A stretch of DNA of 64,000 nt from Geodermatophilus obscurus (GCF_900143215.1 NZ_FRDM01000022.1:1-64000); one strand, 5' to 3'. Shown: positions 44,689 through 53,008, counted from the first letter of the stretch. The notes: a model not told the origin generated them from the sequence alone. Translations and numbers: made by a program.

Positions 44689-45783
44689 TCACCACGCCCT
44701 TCCGCCCCCGGTCGCCGCGGACTCGACGACGGCGTCGGTGAACTCGCGGGTCGATGCCGTGCCGCCCAGGTCGCGGGTGCTCACGCCGGCGCGCACGGCC
44801 GACCGGACGCCGTCCTCGACCCGGGCGGCGGCGTCGGCGAGGCGGCGGTTGCCGTGCCGGGTGCCGAGCCAGTCGAGCAGCATGCCCGCGGACAGGATCA
44901 TCGCGATCGGGTTGGCCAGCCCCTTCCCGGCGATGTCGGGCGCGGACCCGTGCGCGGCCTGCGCCATGGCCCGCTCGTCCGAGGCGTTGACCGACGGCGC
45001 GATACCGAGCGAGCCGGCCAGTTCGCCGGCCATGTCCGAGAGGATGTCGCCGAACATGTTCTCCGCGACCACGACGTCGAAGGCGGACGCACGGCGCAGC
45101 AGGTGCACCGTCATCGCGTCGATGTGGAAGTCGTCGACCGCCACGTCGGGGTAGTGCTCGGCCACCTCGAGGCAGACCCGCTTGAACAGGCCCGAGCTCA
45201 GCTGCAGCACGTTCGCCTTGTGCACGATCGTGAGCTTCCGGCGTCGGCGCCGGGCCAGCTCGAACGCGGCCCGCGCGATGCGCTCGACCGCACGGCGGGT
45301 GAAGACGCCCATCGCCACCGCGACATCCGGCGACGGCATGAACTCCCCGGTGCCGGCGAAGGTGTTGCGGTCGGCGTAGAAGCCCTCGGTGTTCTCCCGC
45401 ACGATGACGAGGTCGGTCTCGGGGGCGATCGCGCGCCCGCCCTCGAAGGCGCGGGCCGGGCGGATGTTCGCGTAGAGGTCGAAGTGCTTGCGCAGCGTGC
45501 CGCTCGGGTTCAGCTGCGACCGGAACGGCTCCGGGTACGCGACGCTGTCGTGCGGGCCGAGCAGCCAGCCGTCCGTCCCGGTGAGCGCCGCCAGGGTGGC
45601 GGACGGGATCGCGCTGCCGTGCTCCTCGATGGCCGCGGCGCCCAGCGGCAGCTCCTGCCACTCGACCGGATCGGCGCCGGCGGCGGCCAGCGCCGCGTCG
45701 ACGACCCGCACCGACGCCGGGACGATCTCGGGACCGATGCCGTCGCCGAGCAGGACGCCGAGGCGATAGTGGGTCTTCCTCAT
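44689..45783 (-). CDS. Isopropylmalate/tartrate-type decarboxylating dehydrogenase
   Basis: The 364-residue NAD-dependent enzyme matches the beta-decarboxylating dehydrogenase family: [48 protein letters not shown] and the metal-binding [21 protein letters not shown], then [16 protein letters not shown]. The substrate-specifying segment ([22 protein letters not shown]) is not clearly LeuB, Icd or tartrate type. It follows the aldehyde dehydrogenase gene by 5 bp, so it belongs to the island's catabolic operon rather than leucine synthesis. Confidence 0.84.
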   Translation of the reverse strand: MRKTHYRLGVLLGDGIGPEIVPASVRVVDAALAAAGADPVEWQELPLGAAAIEEHGSAIPSATLAALTGTDGWLLGPHDSVAYPEPFRSQLNPSGTLRKHFDLYANIRPARAFEGGRAIAPETDLVIVRENTEGFYADRNTFAGTGEFMPSPDVAVAMGVFTRRAVERIARAAFELARRRRRKLTIVHKANVLQLSSGLFKRVCLEVAEHYPDVAVDDFHIDAMTVHLLRRASAFDVVVAENMFGDILSDMAGELAGSLGIAPSVNASDERAMAQAAHGSAPDIAGKGLANPIAMILSAGMLLDWLGTRHGNRRLADAAARVEDGVRSAVRAGVSTRDLGGTASTREFTDAVVESAATGGGRAW

Positions 45784-45788
45784 GGTGG

Positions 45789-47201
45789 TCACTCCGATGC
45801 GGGGGCCGTCGCGGCGGGCTCGTCGAGCACCCACCACGTGCGGACGTTGACGAACTCACGGATGCCGGCGGCGGCCAGCTCGCGGCCGTAGCCGCTGGCG
45901 CCGGTGCCGCCGAACGGCATGCGGACGTCGGAGGCGACGACCGCGTTGACGAACGCCGCGCCGGACCGGATCCGGCGGGCGACGGAGACCCCGCGCTCGG
46001 GGTCGGCGGTCCAGACGCTGGCACCGAGCCCGAACCCGGTGTCGTTCGCGACCCGCACGGCCTCGTCGTCGCCGTCCACCGCGACGACCGCGGCGACCGG
46101 GCCGAAGACCTCCTCGTCGTAGGCCGGTGTCCCGGGCCGGACGCCGGCCAGGACCGTGGGCGCGTAGAAGGTGCCCGGCCCCTCGAGCCGGGAGCCGCCG
46201 GTGAGCAGCCGGGCACCGGCCGCGACGGATGCCTCGACCTGGCGGTGCACGCCCTCGAGCAGGTCCTCCCGCGCCATCGGGCCGACGTCGGTGCCCGGCG
46301 CCTCCGGGTCGCCCACGGTGAGGCGCTCCACCTCGGCGACCAGGAGGCGGGTGAACTCTTCGGCGACCGAGGCGTCGACGACCAGTCGCTTCGGCGAGAT
46401 GCAGCTCTGCCCGGCGTTCAGCAGGCGCCCCCGGGCGGCCAGGGCGGCGACCCGCGGCAGGTCGGCGTCGGCCAGGACCACGAAGGGGTCCGAGCCGCCC
46501 AGTTCCAGGACCGACTTCTTGATCGCGTCGCCCGCGGCCGCGCCCACCGCCCGGCCGGCCCGCTCGCTCCCGGTGATGGTGACCGCGCTGATGCGCGGGT
46601 CGCCGATCAGCCGCGACGTCACCGCCGGCACGTCGGGCTCGGCGACGACCAGCGCGGTGAACAACCCCTCGGGAGCACCGGCCGTCGCGAGCACCCGCTG
46701 CACCGCGAGCGCGCAGCCGGTCGTGTTGGGCGAGTGCTTGAGCAGCGCGGCGTTGCCCGCCATGAGCGCCGGTGCGGCGAAGCGGAGCACCTGCCAGAGC
46801 GGGAAGTTCCACGGCATGACCGCCAGCACCACACCGACCGGCTCGTAGCCGATCCAGCTGCGGTCGGCGGCGGTGTCGACCGGCTCGTCGGCGAGGAACG
46901 TCGCAGCGTGCTCGGCGTAGTAGTCGCAGGCCGTGGCGCACTTCTCGACCTCCGCGCGCGCTTCGGCCAGCGGCTTGCCCATCTCCCGGGTGACCAGGAG
47001 GGCGAGGCCGTCGGCCTCGGCGCGCAGGACCTCGCCGGCCCGACGGAGCACGGCCGCCCGGTCGGGGACGGGCCACGCCGTCCAGCAGGCCTGTGCGAGC
47101 GAAGCTCGGTCCAGCGCGGTGTCGACGTCGGCGTCGGAGAAGGCGGGGTACTCGGCCAGCCGCTCTCCCGTCGCCGGGTTGACCGTGACGACGGCGCTCA
47201 T
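45789..47201 (-). CDS. NAD(P)-dependent aldehyde dehydrogenase (succinate-semialdehyde type)
   Basis: The 470-residue enzyme has the ALDH motifs: VVLAVMPWNFPLWQVLRFAAPAL, TITGSERAGRAV, the catalytic Glu in LELGGSDPFVVL, the nucleophile Cys in NAGQSCISPKR and EEVFGPVAAVVA. It resembles GabD/Sad-type dehydrogenases. It would oxidise an aldehyde formed in the pathway. ATG 47201 overlaps the cupin stop (ATGA). Confidence 0.88.
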   Translation of the reverse strand: MSAVVTVNPATGERLAEYPAFSDADVDTALDRASLAQACWTAWPVPDRAAVLRRAGEVLRAEADGLALLVTREMGKPLAEARAEVEKCATACDYYAEHAATFLADEPVDTAADRSWIGYEPVGVVLAVMPWNFPLWQVLRFAAPALMAGNAALLKHSPNTTGCALAVQRVLATAGAPEGLFTALVVAEPDVPAVTSRLIGDPRISAVTITGSERAGRAVGAAAGDAIKKSVLELGGSDPFVVLADADLPRVAALAARGRLLNAGQSCISPKRLVVDASVAEEFTRLLVAEVERLTVGDPEAPGTDVGPMAREDLLEGVHRQVEASVAAGARLLTGGSRLEGPGTFYAPTVLAGVRPGTPAYDEEVFGPVAAVVAVDGDDEAVRVANDTGFGLGASVWTADPERGVSVARRIRSGAAFVNAVVASDVRMPFGGTGASGYGRELAAAGIREFVNVRTWWVLDEPAATAPASE

Positions 47202-47656
47202 GCCCGGCTCGCGCTGTCGCCCTGGCGCGCGGGTCCAGCGCCACGGTCGCTGTCGGACAGGTGCTCGAAGGTCTCACCCGTGGCGGTGATGGTACGGGTG
47301 ACGTCGCGTCCGCCGTAGACCCAGTAGATGGTCATGGTGCCCTCGCCGCGGTTGCGGAAGCAGTGCGGGACGCCGGCCGGGACCCAGGTGGCCTGCCCCG
47401 GGACCAGGTCGACCTCGTCGTCGCCGACGACCGCGGTGGCCTCCCCCTCGAAGACCAGCACCGACTCCTCGACGTTGTGCGAGTGCAGCGGGATCCCGGT
47501 GCCGGGCGAGAAGACGGTCATCCCGGTGGTGACCCGGTTGCCCTCGCAGTTCCACTTGCCGACGAACGGGATGGTGACGACACCGTTGCCGCGGTCGAAG
47601 CGCTCGATCTCCTCCGGGCGCAGGACCATCGACGGCGGGACGGGTTGGGTGCTCAT
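47198..47656 (-). CDS. Cupin-domain protein
   Basis: The 152-residue protein has a cupin barrel: GMTVFSPGTGIPLHSHNVEESVLVFEGEATAVVG supplies the two His and Glu metal ligands, and GQATWVPAGVPHCFRNRGEG the closing His. It could be an isomerase, a dioxygenase-like enzyme or a sensor. It overlaps both neighbours by 4 bp (ATGA), between the monooxygenase-like and aldehyde dehydrogenase genes. Confidence 0.84.
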   Translation of the reverse strand: MSTQPVPPSMVLRPEEIERFDRGNGVVTIPFVGKWNCEGNRVTTGMTVFSPGTGIPLHSHNVEESVLVFEGEATAVVGDDEVDLVPGQATWVPAGVPHCFRNRGEGTMTIYWVYGGRDVTRTITATGETFEHLSDSDRGAGPARQGDSASRA

Positions 47657-47964
47657 GCGGACTCCTCGGCGGTGTGGGTGACCAGCAGCCGGCCGGGCGT
47701 GTTGACCTGGCCGACGAGGACCTCCTCGGCGATCGCTCGCCAGGCGGCGAAGTGCGGGGACGCCTTGTGCGCGGCGAAGGCCGCCGCGTCGGCGTAGAGC
47801 TCGTAGAGGACGAAGCGGTGCGCGTCGGCGTCGACCGAGCAGACGTCGAACCGCAGGCACCCCGGTTCGTCCCGCACCGATGCCTCGGCGTTGGCGGCCA
47901 TGCCGGCGAGGAACTCCTCGCGCCGGTCGGGCCGCACCTCCATCTGGACCACCAGGCTGAACAC
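47653..47964 (-). CDS. ABM-family (putative quinol monooxygenase) protein
   Basis: The 103-residue protein has the antibiotic-biosynthesis-monooxygenase fold: FSLVVQMEVRPDRREEFLAGM, EPGCLRFDVCSVDADAHRFVLYELYADAAAFAAHKAS and FAAWRAIAEE. Members are cofactor-free oxygenases or binding proteins. GTG 47964 has AGGAGG upstream. It is first gene of the minus-strand operon, reading away from the operator at 47979-48016. Confidence 0.84.
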   Translation of the reverse strand: MFSLVVQMEVRPDRREEFLAGMAANAEASVRDEPGCLRFDVCSVDADAHRFVLYELYADAAAFAAHKASPHFAAWRAIAEEVLVGQVNTPGRLLVTHTAEESA

Positions 47965-47978
47965 TCTCAACCTCCTGC

Positions 47979-48016
47979 GTTGTGTGTGCAAGACTGTATA
48001 CAGGTCAGCACACAAC
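47979..48016. promoter_or_regulatory. Divergent operator for the GntR/FCD regulator
   Basis: The perfect palindrome CTGTATACAG (47994-48003) matches the TGTATACA sites used by FadR/FCD-type GntR proteins. It is framed by GTTGTGTG (47979-47986) and CACACAAC (48009-48016), nearly symmetric about the same centre. The site lies between divergent catabolic operons, 15 bp from one start and 18 bp from the other. Confidence 0.7.
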
Positions 48017-48033
48017 ACGTCCGGGAGGCAAGC

Positions 48034-49095
48034 GTGACGGAGGAACGGATCGAGCCGGAGTCCCTCAGGGCCTTCGGCACCGGGGTCCTGACGGCGCTCG
48101 GTGTGCCCGGCGAGGACGCGGCGCTGGTCGCCGACTCCCTCGTCCAGGCCGACCTGTGGGGCCACCAGTCGCACGGTCTGCTGCGGCTGCCCTGGTACGC
48201 CGCCCGCCTCCGCTCCGGGGCGATGCGCGCGGTCCCCGACCCGGCGGTGCTCTCCGACACCGGCCCGCTGGTGCTGCTCGACGGCCGGGACGGCATCGGC
48301 CAGGTGCTCACCGAACGGGCCCGGCGGCTGGCCGTGGAGCGGGCCCGCGCCCACGGCGTCGGCGTCGTCGGCGTCCGGAACTCCAACCACTTCGGCACGG
48401 CGATGTGGTTCACCCGCCGGGCCGCGCAGGACGGGTGCGTCGCCGTCCTCACCACCAACGCGAGTCCGGCGATGGCGCCATGGGGTGGACGGGAGAAGCG
48501 GCTGGGCACCAACCCCTGGTCGATCGCGGCGCCCGGTCCCGATGGGAGAGTGGTCGCCGTCGACATCGCCAACACGGCAGTGGCCCGGGGCAAGATCTAC
48601 CTGTCCAAGAACCGGGGCGAGCCCATCCCGGCGACCTGGGCCCTGACCGCGGACGGCGCGCCGACGACCGACCCCGCGGAAGGAGTGCTCGGCGTGATCC
48701 TGCCGATGGCCGGCCACAAGGGATACGCGATCACGTTCCTGATGGACGTCCTCTCCGGGGCCCTGACGGGCAGCGCCGTCGGCACAGGGGTCGGCGGCCC
48801 GTACGAGGCCGATCGACGCAGCGGCTGCGGCCATCTCTTCCTCGCGCTGGATCCTGAGGCCTTCGGCGACCGCGCCGGATACGAGGACCGCGTGCGGCGA
48901 CTCGTCGACGAGGTGAAGACCGTCCCGCTGGCCCAGGGCTTCGACGAGGTCTTCTACCCCGGGGAGGTCGAGGACCGAGCCGAGGCGGCGAACCTCGCCG
49001 CCGGAGGCGTCGTCCTCGCCGAGCAGTCGCTGACCGACCTCCGTGCACTCGGAGCAGAGGCCGGCGTGCCGTTCCCCGCAGCGGGGTCCCGGTGA
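48034..49095 (+). CDS. Malate/L-lactate/ureidoglycolate dehydrogenase-family enzyme
   Basis: The 353-residue enzyme belongs to the Ldh_2 family: DLWGHQSHGLLRLPWYAARLRSG, VGVVGVRNSNHFGTAMWF with the catalytic His, TNASPAMAPWGGREKRLGTNPWS and LPMAGHKGYAITFLMDVLSG. Members use NAD(P) on 2-hydroxyacids such as malate, sulfolactate or ureidoglycolate. GTG 48034 has GGGAGG upstream. It shares the divergent operator and overlaps the GntR gene by GTGA. Confidence 0.86.
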   Translation: MTEERIEPESLRAFGTGVLTALGVPGEDAALVADSLVQADLWGHQSHGLLRLPWYAARLRSGAMRAVPDPAVLSDTGPLVLLDGRDGIGQVLTERARRLAVERARAHGVGVVGVRNSNHFGTAMWFTRRAAQDGCVAVLTTNASPAMAPWGGREKRLGTNPWSIAAPGPDGRVVAVDIANTAVARGKIYLSKNRGEPIPATWALTADGAPTTDPAEGVLGVILPMAGHKGYAITFLMDVLSGALTGSAVGTGVGGPYEADRRSGCGHLFLALDPEAFGDRAGYEDRVRRLVDEVKTVPLAQGFDEVFYPGEVEDRAEAANLAAGGVVLAEQSLTDLRALGAEAGVPFPAAGSR

Positions 49096-49814
49096 CCGCC
49101 GCCGCGTCCGACGACGCAGGCCCCACCACCGACCTCAGCAAGGCCGACCAGGTCCACCGGCAGCTGCGGACCGAGATCGAGCTCGGTGAGCTGGCACCGG
49201 GGACGCCGCTGTCGGAGCTCTCGCTGGTCGGGCGCACCGGCGCCTCGCGGACGCCGGTGCGCGAGGCGCTGCGCCGGCTGGCCGCCGAGGGGCTGGTCGA
49301 CCTGGTCCCCCGGCAGGGCGCCCGCGTCTCCCGGGTGTCGGCCCGCAGCGTCCGCGACCTGTTCGAGTTCCGCTCGCTGCTGGAGCCGGCCGCCGTCCGG
49401 CAGGCGACCGAGGCCGCGGCCACCGACCCCGCGCTGCACCGGGCCTTCGCCGAGTTGCGCGAGGCGATCGCCGGCGTCCTGGAGCGCGACCCGTCGACGG
49501 CGCGGTCGCGGTCGTTCTACGAGCTGGCCGACCGCTTCGACTGGGCGGTCATCGGGGCGACCCGCAACGATCACCTGCGCCGCACCATCGCCGAGCTGCG
49601 GCCGCACACCGCGCGGCTGCGCAACCTCTCGCACCTGGACCCGCAGCGGGTCCAGGTGTCCGTCGGCGAGCACCTCGCGGTCTGCGACGCCCTGCTCGCC
49701 GGGGACGCCGACGGTGCGGCGACCGCCCTCGTCGGGCACCTGGCGCGGAGCCTGGAGACGATCTTCCGCAACCTGGCTCACGGCCCCGGCGAGGGCGTCG
49801 ACCTGCTGGGGTGA
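49092..49814 (+). CDS. GntR-family regulator, FCD subfamily
   Basis: The 240-residue protein has an N-terminal winged helix (about 18-80; PLSELSLVGRTGASRTPVREALRRLAAEGLV) and a C-terminal FCD helical bundle (about 100-225) with the metal/ligand residues of FadR-type sensors (FYELADRFDW, VGEHLAVCDALLAGD). It would bind the CTGTATACAG site and respond to an acid substrate of the pathway. It is co-transcribed with the Ldh_2 gene. Confidence 0.87.
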   Translation: MTAAASDDAGPTTDLSKADQVHRQLRTEIELGELAPGTPLSELSLVGRTGASRTPVREALRRLAAEGLVDLVPRQGARVSRVSARSVRDLFEFRSLLEPAAVRQATEAAATDPALHRAFAELREAIAGVLERDPSTARSRSFYELADRFDWAVIGATRNDHLRRTIAELRPHTARLRNLSHLDPQRVQVSVGEHLAVCDALLAGDADGAATALVGHLARSLETIFRNLAHGPGEGVDLLG

Positions 49815-49840
49815 GAGCGGACCCGCTGCAGATCCCGCAG

Positions 49841-49895
49841 CGGCCCCGTCCCGGGTTCCGCTCTGGGCTCCCGAGGGTGGGAGGACGGGATCCTT
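49841..49895. repeat. Dispersed palindromic repeat, copy H
   Basis: On the minus strand it reads AAGGATCCCGTCCTCCCACC and ends CCCGGGACGGGGCCG. It abuts the stop codon of the universal stress protein gene and lies between convergent genes, so it could terminate both. Confidence 0.65.
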
Positions 49896-50290
49896 CAGTA
49901 GCTGGCCTTGACCGCCAGCACCGGGCAGTGCGCGTCGAGCAGGATCCGCTGCGCCTGGCTGCCGGTGATGAGCTTCCCGGTGGGCGTGCGACGGCGCATA
50001 CCGATGACGATCAGGCTGGCCTTGACGCGCTCGGCGGCCTCCACGACCTCGTCCGCGGCGTCGTGGCCGGCCACCCGCTGGTCGATCTCGTAGACCACCC
50101 CGGTCGCGTCGAGCTTCTCCCGGACCTGCTCCAGCACCCGCTCGGAGGCGAACCGGGGGTCGGCCAGGACGTCGCCGCGCGCGCTGTTGACGACGTGCAG
50201 CGGCTGGTCGCGCAGCGACGCCTCGGCGATGGCGGCGGCGAGGGCGGCCTCGCCCTCGGGGGTGGGGACGTAGCCCACGACGATGGTCAT
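49895..50290 (-). CDS. Universal stress protein (UspA family)
   Basis: The 131-residue protein is a single ATP-binding Usp domain: IVVGYVPTPEGEAAL with the Asp/Tyr start, VVEAAERVKASLIVIGMRRRTPTGKLITGSQAQRILLDAHCPVLAV with the G-x2-G-x9-G-S nucleotide motif. It is close to the Usp proteins that sit with tricarboxylate transporters in several actinobacteria. ATG 50290 follows GCTCCGGCC without a clear ribosome site. A pair of direct repeats shared with the tct promoter lies 50 bp upstream. Confidence 0.86.
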   Translation of the reverse strand: MTIVVGYVPTPEGEAALAAAIAEASLRDQPLHVVNSARGDVLADPRFASERVLEQVREKLDATGVVYEIDQRVAGHDAADEVVEAAERVKASLIVIGMRRRTPTGKLITGSQAQRILLDAHCPVLAVKASY

Positions 50291-50339
50291 GGCCGGAGCC
50301 TAGGCAGCCGCAACGGGTACCGCCGCGTTGCGCCCGTAG

Positions 50340-50361
50340 CGGTCGTTGCGGTCGTTGTGTG
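50340..50361. promoter_or_regulatory. Direct repeat CGGTCGTTG x2 upstream of the Usp gene
   Basis: Two adjacent CGGTCGTTG units (50340-50348 and 50349-50357) are followed by TGTG. The same arrangement, GGCGTTGTGGTCGTTGTGTG, occurs on the minus strand at 52901-52920 between the histidine kinase and tctC. It is a candidate binding site for the citrate-type response regulator. Confidence 0.5.
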
Positions 50362-50373
50362 CCCGGCCGGGAC

Positions 50374-51069
50374 TCACCCGGGACGCTGCGGGGAGCGCAG
50401 GGTGAACCGCCGCTCCGGCCGGCCCGCGGTGCCGTAGCGCTGCCGGACGTCGGCCTCCTCCAGGGTCACCAGCTGCTCCAGGTACCGGCGGGCGCTGACC
50501 CGCGCCAGGCCGGTGCGCTCGCTGCACTGGGTGGCCGACAGCCCCTCCTCCCCCGCGTCCCGCAGCGCCTCGCGGACCAGCTGGAGCGTCTCCGGCGCGA
50601 TCCCCTTCGGCGTGGGGGCCGCCGGGCGCGATCCGCTGCGCGCGCCGGCGAACAGCCGGTCGACGTCGGCCTGCCCGGCCTCCTGCAGCACGGCGAGCTC
50701 GCTGCGCACCGCGGCGTACTCCCGCAGCCGGGCCTCGAAGGTCTGCCGGTCGAACGGCTTGACCAGGTAGTACAGGACGCCGCCGTGCAGTGCGCTGCGG
50801 ATGCTCTCGGCGTCCCGCGCGGCACTGATGACGACGACGTCGACCGGCACGGCGTCCGCGCGCAGCCGGCGCAGCACCTCCAGCCCGGTCATGTCCGGCA
50901 GGTACACGTCCAGCAGCACGAGGTCCGGCTGCAGCCGGGCGACCTCGGCGAGCGCCTCCGCGCCGCTGGACGCGGTGCCCGCCACCTCGAACCCGTCGAG
51001 GGCCGCGACGAACCCGGCGTGGACCTTGGCGACCATGAAGTCGTCGTCCACGATCAGCACCCGGGTCAT
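50374..51069 (-). CDS. CitB/DcuR-type response regulator
   Basis: The 231-residue regulator has a receiver domain (Asp8-10; phospho-acceptor Asp near 54 in LVLLDVYLPDMTG; Lys in YYLVKPFDR) and a C-terminal helix-turn-helix of the CitB type (about 165-225; GLSATQCSERTGLARVSARRYLEQL). This subfamily controls C4-dicarboxylate and citrate uptake. ATG 51069 overlaps the kinase stop (ATGA). The adjacent TctCBA transporter is the probable target. Confidence 0.88.
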   Translation of the reverse strand: MTRVLIVDDDFMVAKVHAGFVAALDGFEVAGTASSGAEALAEVARLQPDLVLLDVYLPDMTGLEVLRRLRADAVPVDVVVISAARDAESIRSALHGGVLYYLVKPFDRQTFEARLREYAAVRSELAVLQEAGQADVDRLFAGARSGSRPAAPTPKGIAPETLQLVREALRDAGEEGLSATQCSERTGLARVSARRYLEQLVTLEEADVRQRYGTAGRPERRFTLRSPQRPG

Positions 51070-52670
51070 GCGTCCACCAGCGCGGGGCCGGCCGGGAGCC
51101 GGGCGGTGAACACCGAGCCGTCCGCGGAGCTGGCGGTCACGTTCCCGCCGCGGCGGGCGCACACCAGGTGCACCAGGGACAGCCCGATCCCCCGGCCGCC
51201 CGGGACGGCTGCGTCCTGGGAGGCGGAGCCCTTCGTGGAGACGCCGCGCCGGAACACCTCGGCCTCCATCCCCGCCGGGACGCCGGGACCGGAGTCGCGG
51301 ACCACGACGTCGACCTCACCGTCGACGAGCCCCAGGCCCACCTCGACCCAGCGCTGCGCCGCATCCGAGGCGGCGTCCATGGCGTTGTCGACGAGGTTGC
51401 CCACCACGGTGGCGACGTCCGTGCTCAGCTCGGGGGCGAGCACGGGCAGCGCGGAGTCCGGAGCGATGCGCAGGTCGACGCCCAGCTCGGCCGCCTGGCT
51501 GGCCTTGGCGACGAGCAGCGCGGCGATCGCCGGGTCGTGCACGGCGGCGGTGACCGCGCTGCTGAACTCCGACCGGCTGGTGCTGATCCGGTGCACGAAC
51601 CGCACCGCCTCCTCCGCCTCCCCCAGCTCGATGAGCCCCGCGATGGTGTGCAGCCGGTTGTCGAACTCGTGCGCCTGGGCCCGCAGCGTGTCGGTGACGT
51701 GCCGGTTCAGGTCGAGCTCGCGGCGCAGCTCGAGCAGCTCGGTGCGGTCGCGCAGCGTGGCCACCGACCCGATGGACCGGCCGCGGCTGGTCAGCGGCAG
51801 CCGGTTCACCACGAGCACCCGGCCGGCGGTGCCCACGGCCCGGTCCCGCTCGACGCCCGTGGTGAGCAGCGCCTCGGCCACCTCCTCGGCGACCCCCAGC
51901 TCCTCGAGCGGGCGGCCGAGCGCGTCCCCGGGGATCCGCAGCAGCCGGATGGCCTCGTCGTTCACCAACGTCACGCGGCCGTGCAGGTCCAGCCCCACGA
52001 CGCCCTCCCGGATGCCGTGCAGCATGGCGTCGCGGTGCTCCACCAGACCGGTGATCTCCGCGGGCTCCAGCCCGAGGGTCTGCCGCTTGACCCGACGGGC
52101 CACCAGCAGCGAGCCGCCGAAGCCGATGACGCTGGCCAGCCCCAGGTAGGTGAGCAGGTTCGGCGCGGCGGCCGAGAGCCCCTCGGCGATCCCCGGGTAG
52201 GGCCGCTGGACGGCGACCAGGCCGAGCACGTCACCTCCGTCCGGGGCGTACACCGGGCTCATCGCCATCGCGGCCTGGCCGCCGCGCACCTCGACGTCGC
52301 CGGTCCAGGACCGCCCCTCCAGCGCGCTGCTGCCGCCCAGGTCGAGGGCCTTCCCCAGCCGCCCGGGGTCGGCGCTGGCCAGCACGGTCCGGTCCGCCCG
52401 GGCGACGACGACGTCCTGCGAGCCGGAGTAGCCGCGGCTGTTCTCGGCCGCGATGCGCAGGAAGGCGAGCTGGTTGCGCTCCAGGGCCACGCGGGTGGCG
52501 CGGCTGTTGGACAGCGTCTCGGCGACCTCCAGCGCCCGGGCGCTCTCGGTCTGCTCGGCGCGCTGGGTGGACTGGGCCACGGTCACCGCGGCGACGCCGA
52601 CGAGGACCACGCAGACGATGACCACCTGCAACGCGAGCAGCTGGCCGGCGAGCGAGAGCCGCCGGGTCAC
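51066..52670 (-). CDS. CitA/DcuS-type sensor histidine kinase
   Basis: The 534-residue kinase has a helix at about 8-31, a periplasmic PAS-like (sCache) sensor at about 40-165, a second helix near 172-190 and a cytoplasmic PAS domain (VEHRDAMLHGIREGVVGLDLHGRVTLVND). The His box is of the SpoB/CitA type (RAQAHEFDNRLHTIAGLIELG) and HATPase_c ends ...GGRGIGLSLVHLVCARRGG. It would sense citrate or a similar acid. GTG 52670 overlaps the stop of the second upstream micro-ORF. Confidence 0.88.
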   Translation of the reverse strand: MTRRLSLAGQLLALQVVIVCVVLVGVAAVTVAQSTQRAEQTESARALEVAETLSNSRATRVALERNQLAFLRIAAENSRGYSGSQDVVVARADRTVLASADPGRLGKALDLGGSSALEGRSWTGDVEVRGGQAAMAMSPVYAPDGGDVLGLVAVQRPYPGIAEGLSAAAPNLLTYLGLASVIGFGGSLLVARRVKRQTLGLEPAEITGLVEHRDAMLHGIREGVVGLDLHGRVTLVNDEAIRLLRIPGDALGRPLEELGVAEEVAEALLTTGVERDRAVGTAGRVLVVNRLPLTSRGRSIGSVATLRDRTELLELRRELDLNRHVTDTLRAQAHEFDNRLHTIAGLIELGEAEEAVRFVHRISTSRSEFSSAVTAAVHDPAIAALLVAKASQAAELGVDLRIAPDSALPVLAPELSTDVATVVGNLVDNAMDAASDAAQRWVEVGLGLVDGEVDVVVRDSGPGVPAGMEAEVFRRGVSTKGSASQDAAVPGGRGIGLSLVHLVCARRGGNVTASSADGSVFTARLPAGPALVDA

Positions 52671-52747
52671 GGGTCCTCCTCGCCGGCGCTCGTCGGCCCC
52701 GTGCCCCGGGGTGCTGCGCCCACGCGTGACCTCGCGAGCTCGGTCAC
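52667..52747 (-). CDS. Leader micro-ORF 2 (26 residues), coupled to the kinase gene
   Basis: From GTG 52747, with GAGGAGG upstream, it encodes the same peptide as micro-ORF 1 except for one Gly-to-Asp change near the end. Its TGA overlaps the kinase GTG at 52670. Ribosomes finishing it would be positioned to start the kinase. Confidence 0.58.
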   Translation of the reverse strand: MTELARSRVGAAPRGTGPTSAGEEDP

Positions 52748-52824
52748 GGGCCCTCCTCGCCGGCGCTCGTCGGCCCCGTGCCCCGGGGTGCTGCGCCCAC
52801 GCGTGACCTCGCGAGCTCGGTCAC
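52744..52824 (-). CDS. Leader micro-ORF 1 (26 residues)
   Basis: From GTG 52824, with AGGAGG 4-5 bp upstream, the frame encodes TELARSRVGAAPRGTGPTSA and a short EEGP end, then TGA. The TGA overlaps the GTG of micro-ORF 2 (GTGA). It is too short for a known family. The strong ribosome site argues that it is translated. Confidence 0.55.
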   Translation of the reverse strand: MTELARSRVGAAPRGTGPTSAGEEGP

Positions 52825-52900
52825 GAGCCCTCCTGACTGGTCGGGGACGCGGCACGTCATCGGACCCGGGCCGGGTCCGGCGACGCAACACGACGCCGTG

Positions 52901-52920
52901 CACACAACGACCACAACGCC
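52901..52920. promoter_or_regulatory. Direct-repeat site between kinase and tctC
   Basis: On the minus strand the block reads GGCGTTGTGGTCGTTGTGTG, matching the Usp-upstream site at 50340-50361 in 19-20 positions. It lies about 90 bp before the tctC start and about 75 bp before the first micro-ORF. Confidence 0.55.
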
Positions 52921-53008
52921 CAATGCGCACGCAAGCGTGACACGCACCACGCGTGTTGCGACCGTCCTTGCGAGCGGCGGACGTCCGCCGGACACACAGG
53001 AGGAACCC

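Larger units (their letters stand above)
52665..52824. repeat. 77-bp tandem duplication in the kinase leader
   Basis: Two copies of a 77-bp unit (52665-52741 and 52742-52818, followed by a third GGTCAC at 52819-52824) differ by about one base. Each unit contains a GTGACC...GGTCAC inverted pair and, on the minus strand, a Shine-Dalgarno plus GTG. Confidence 0.88.
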
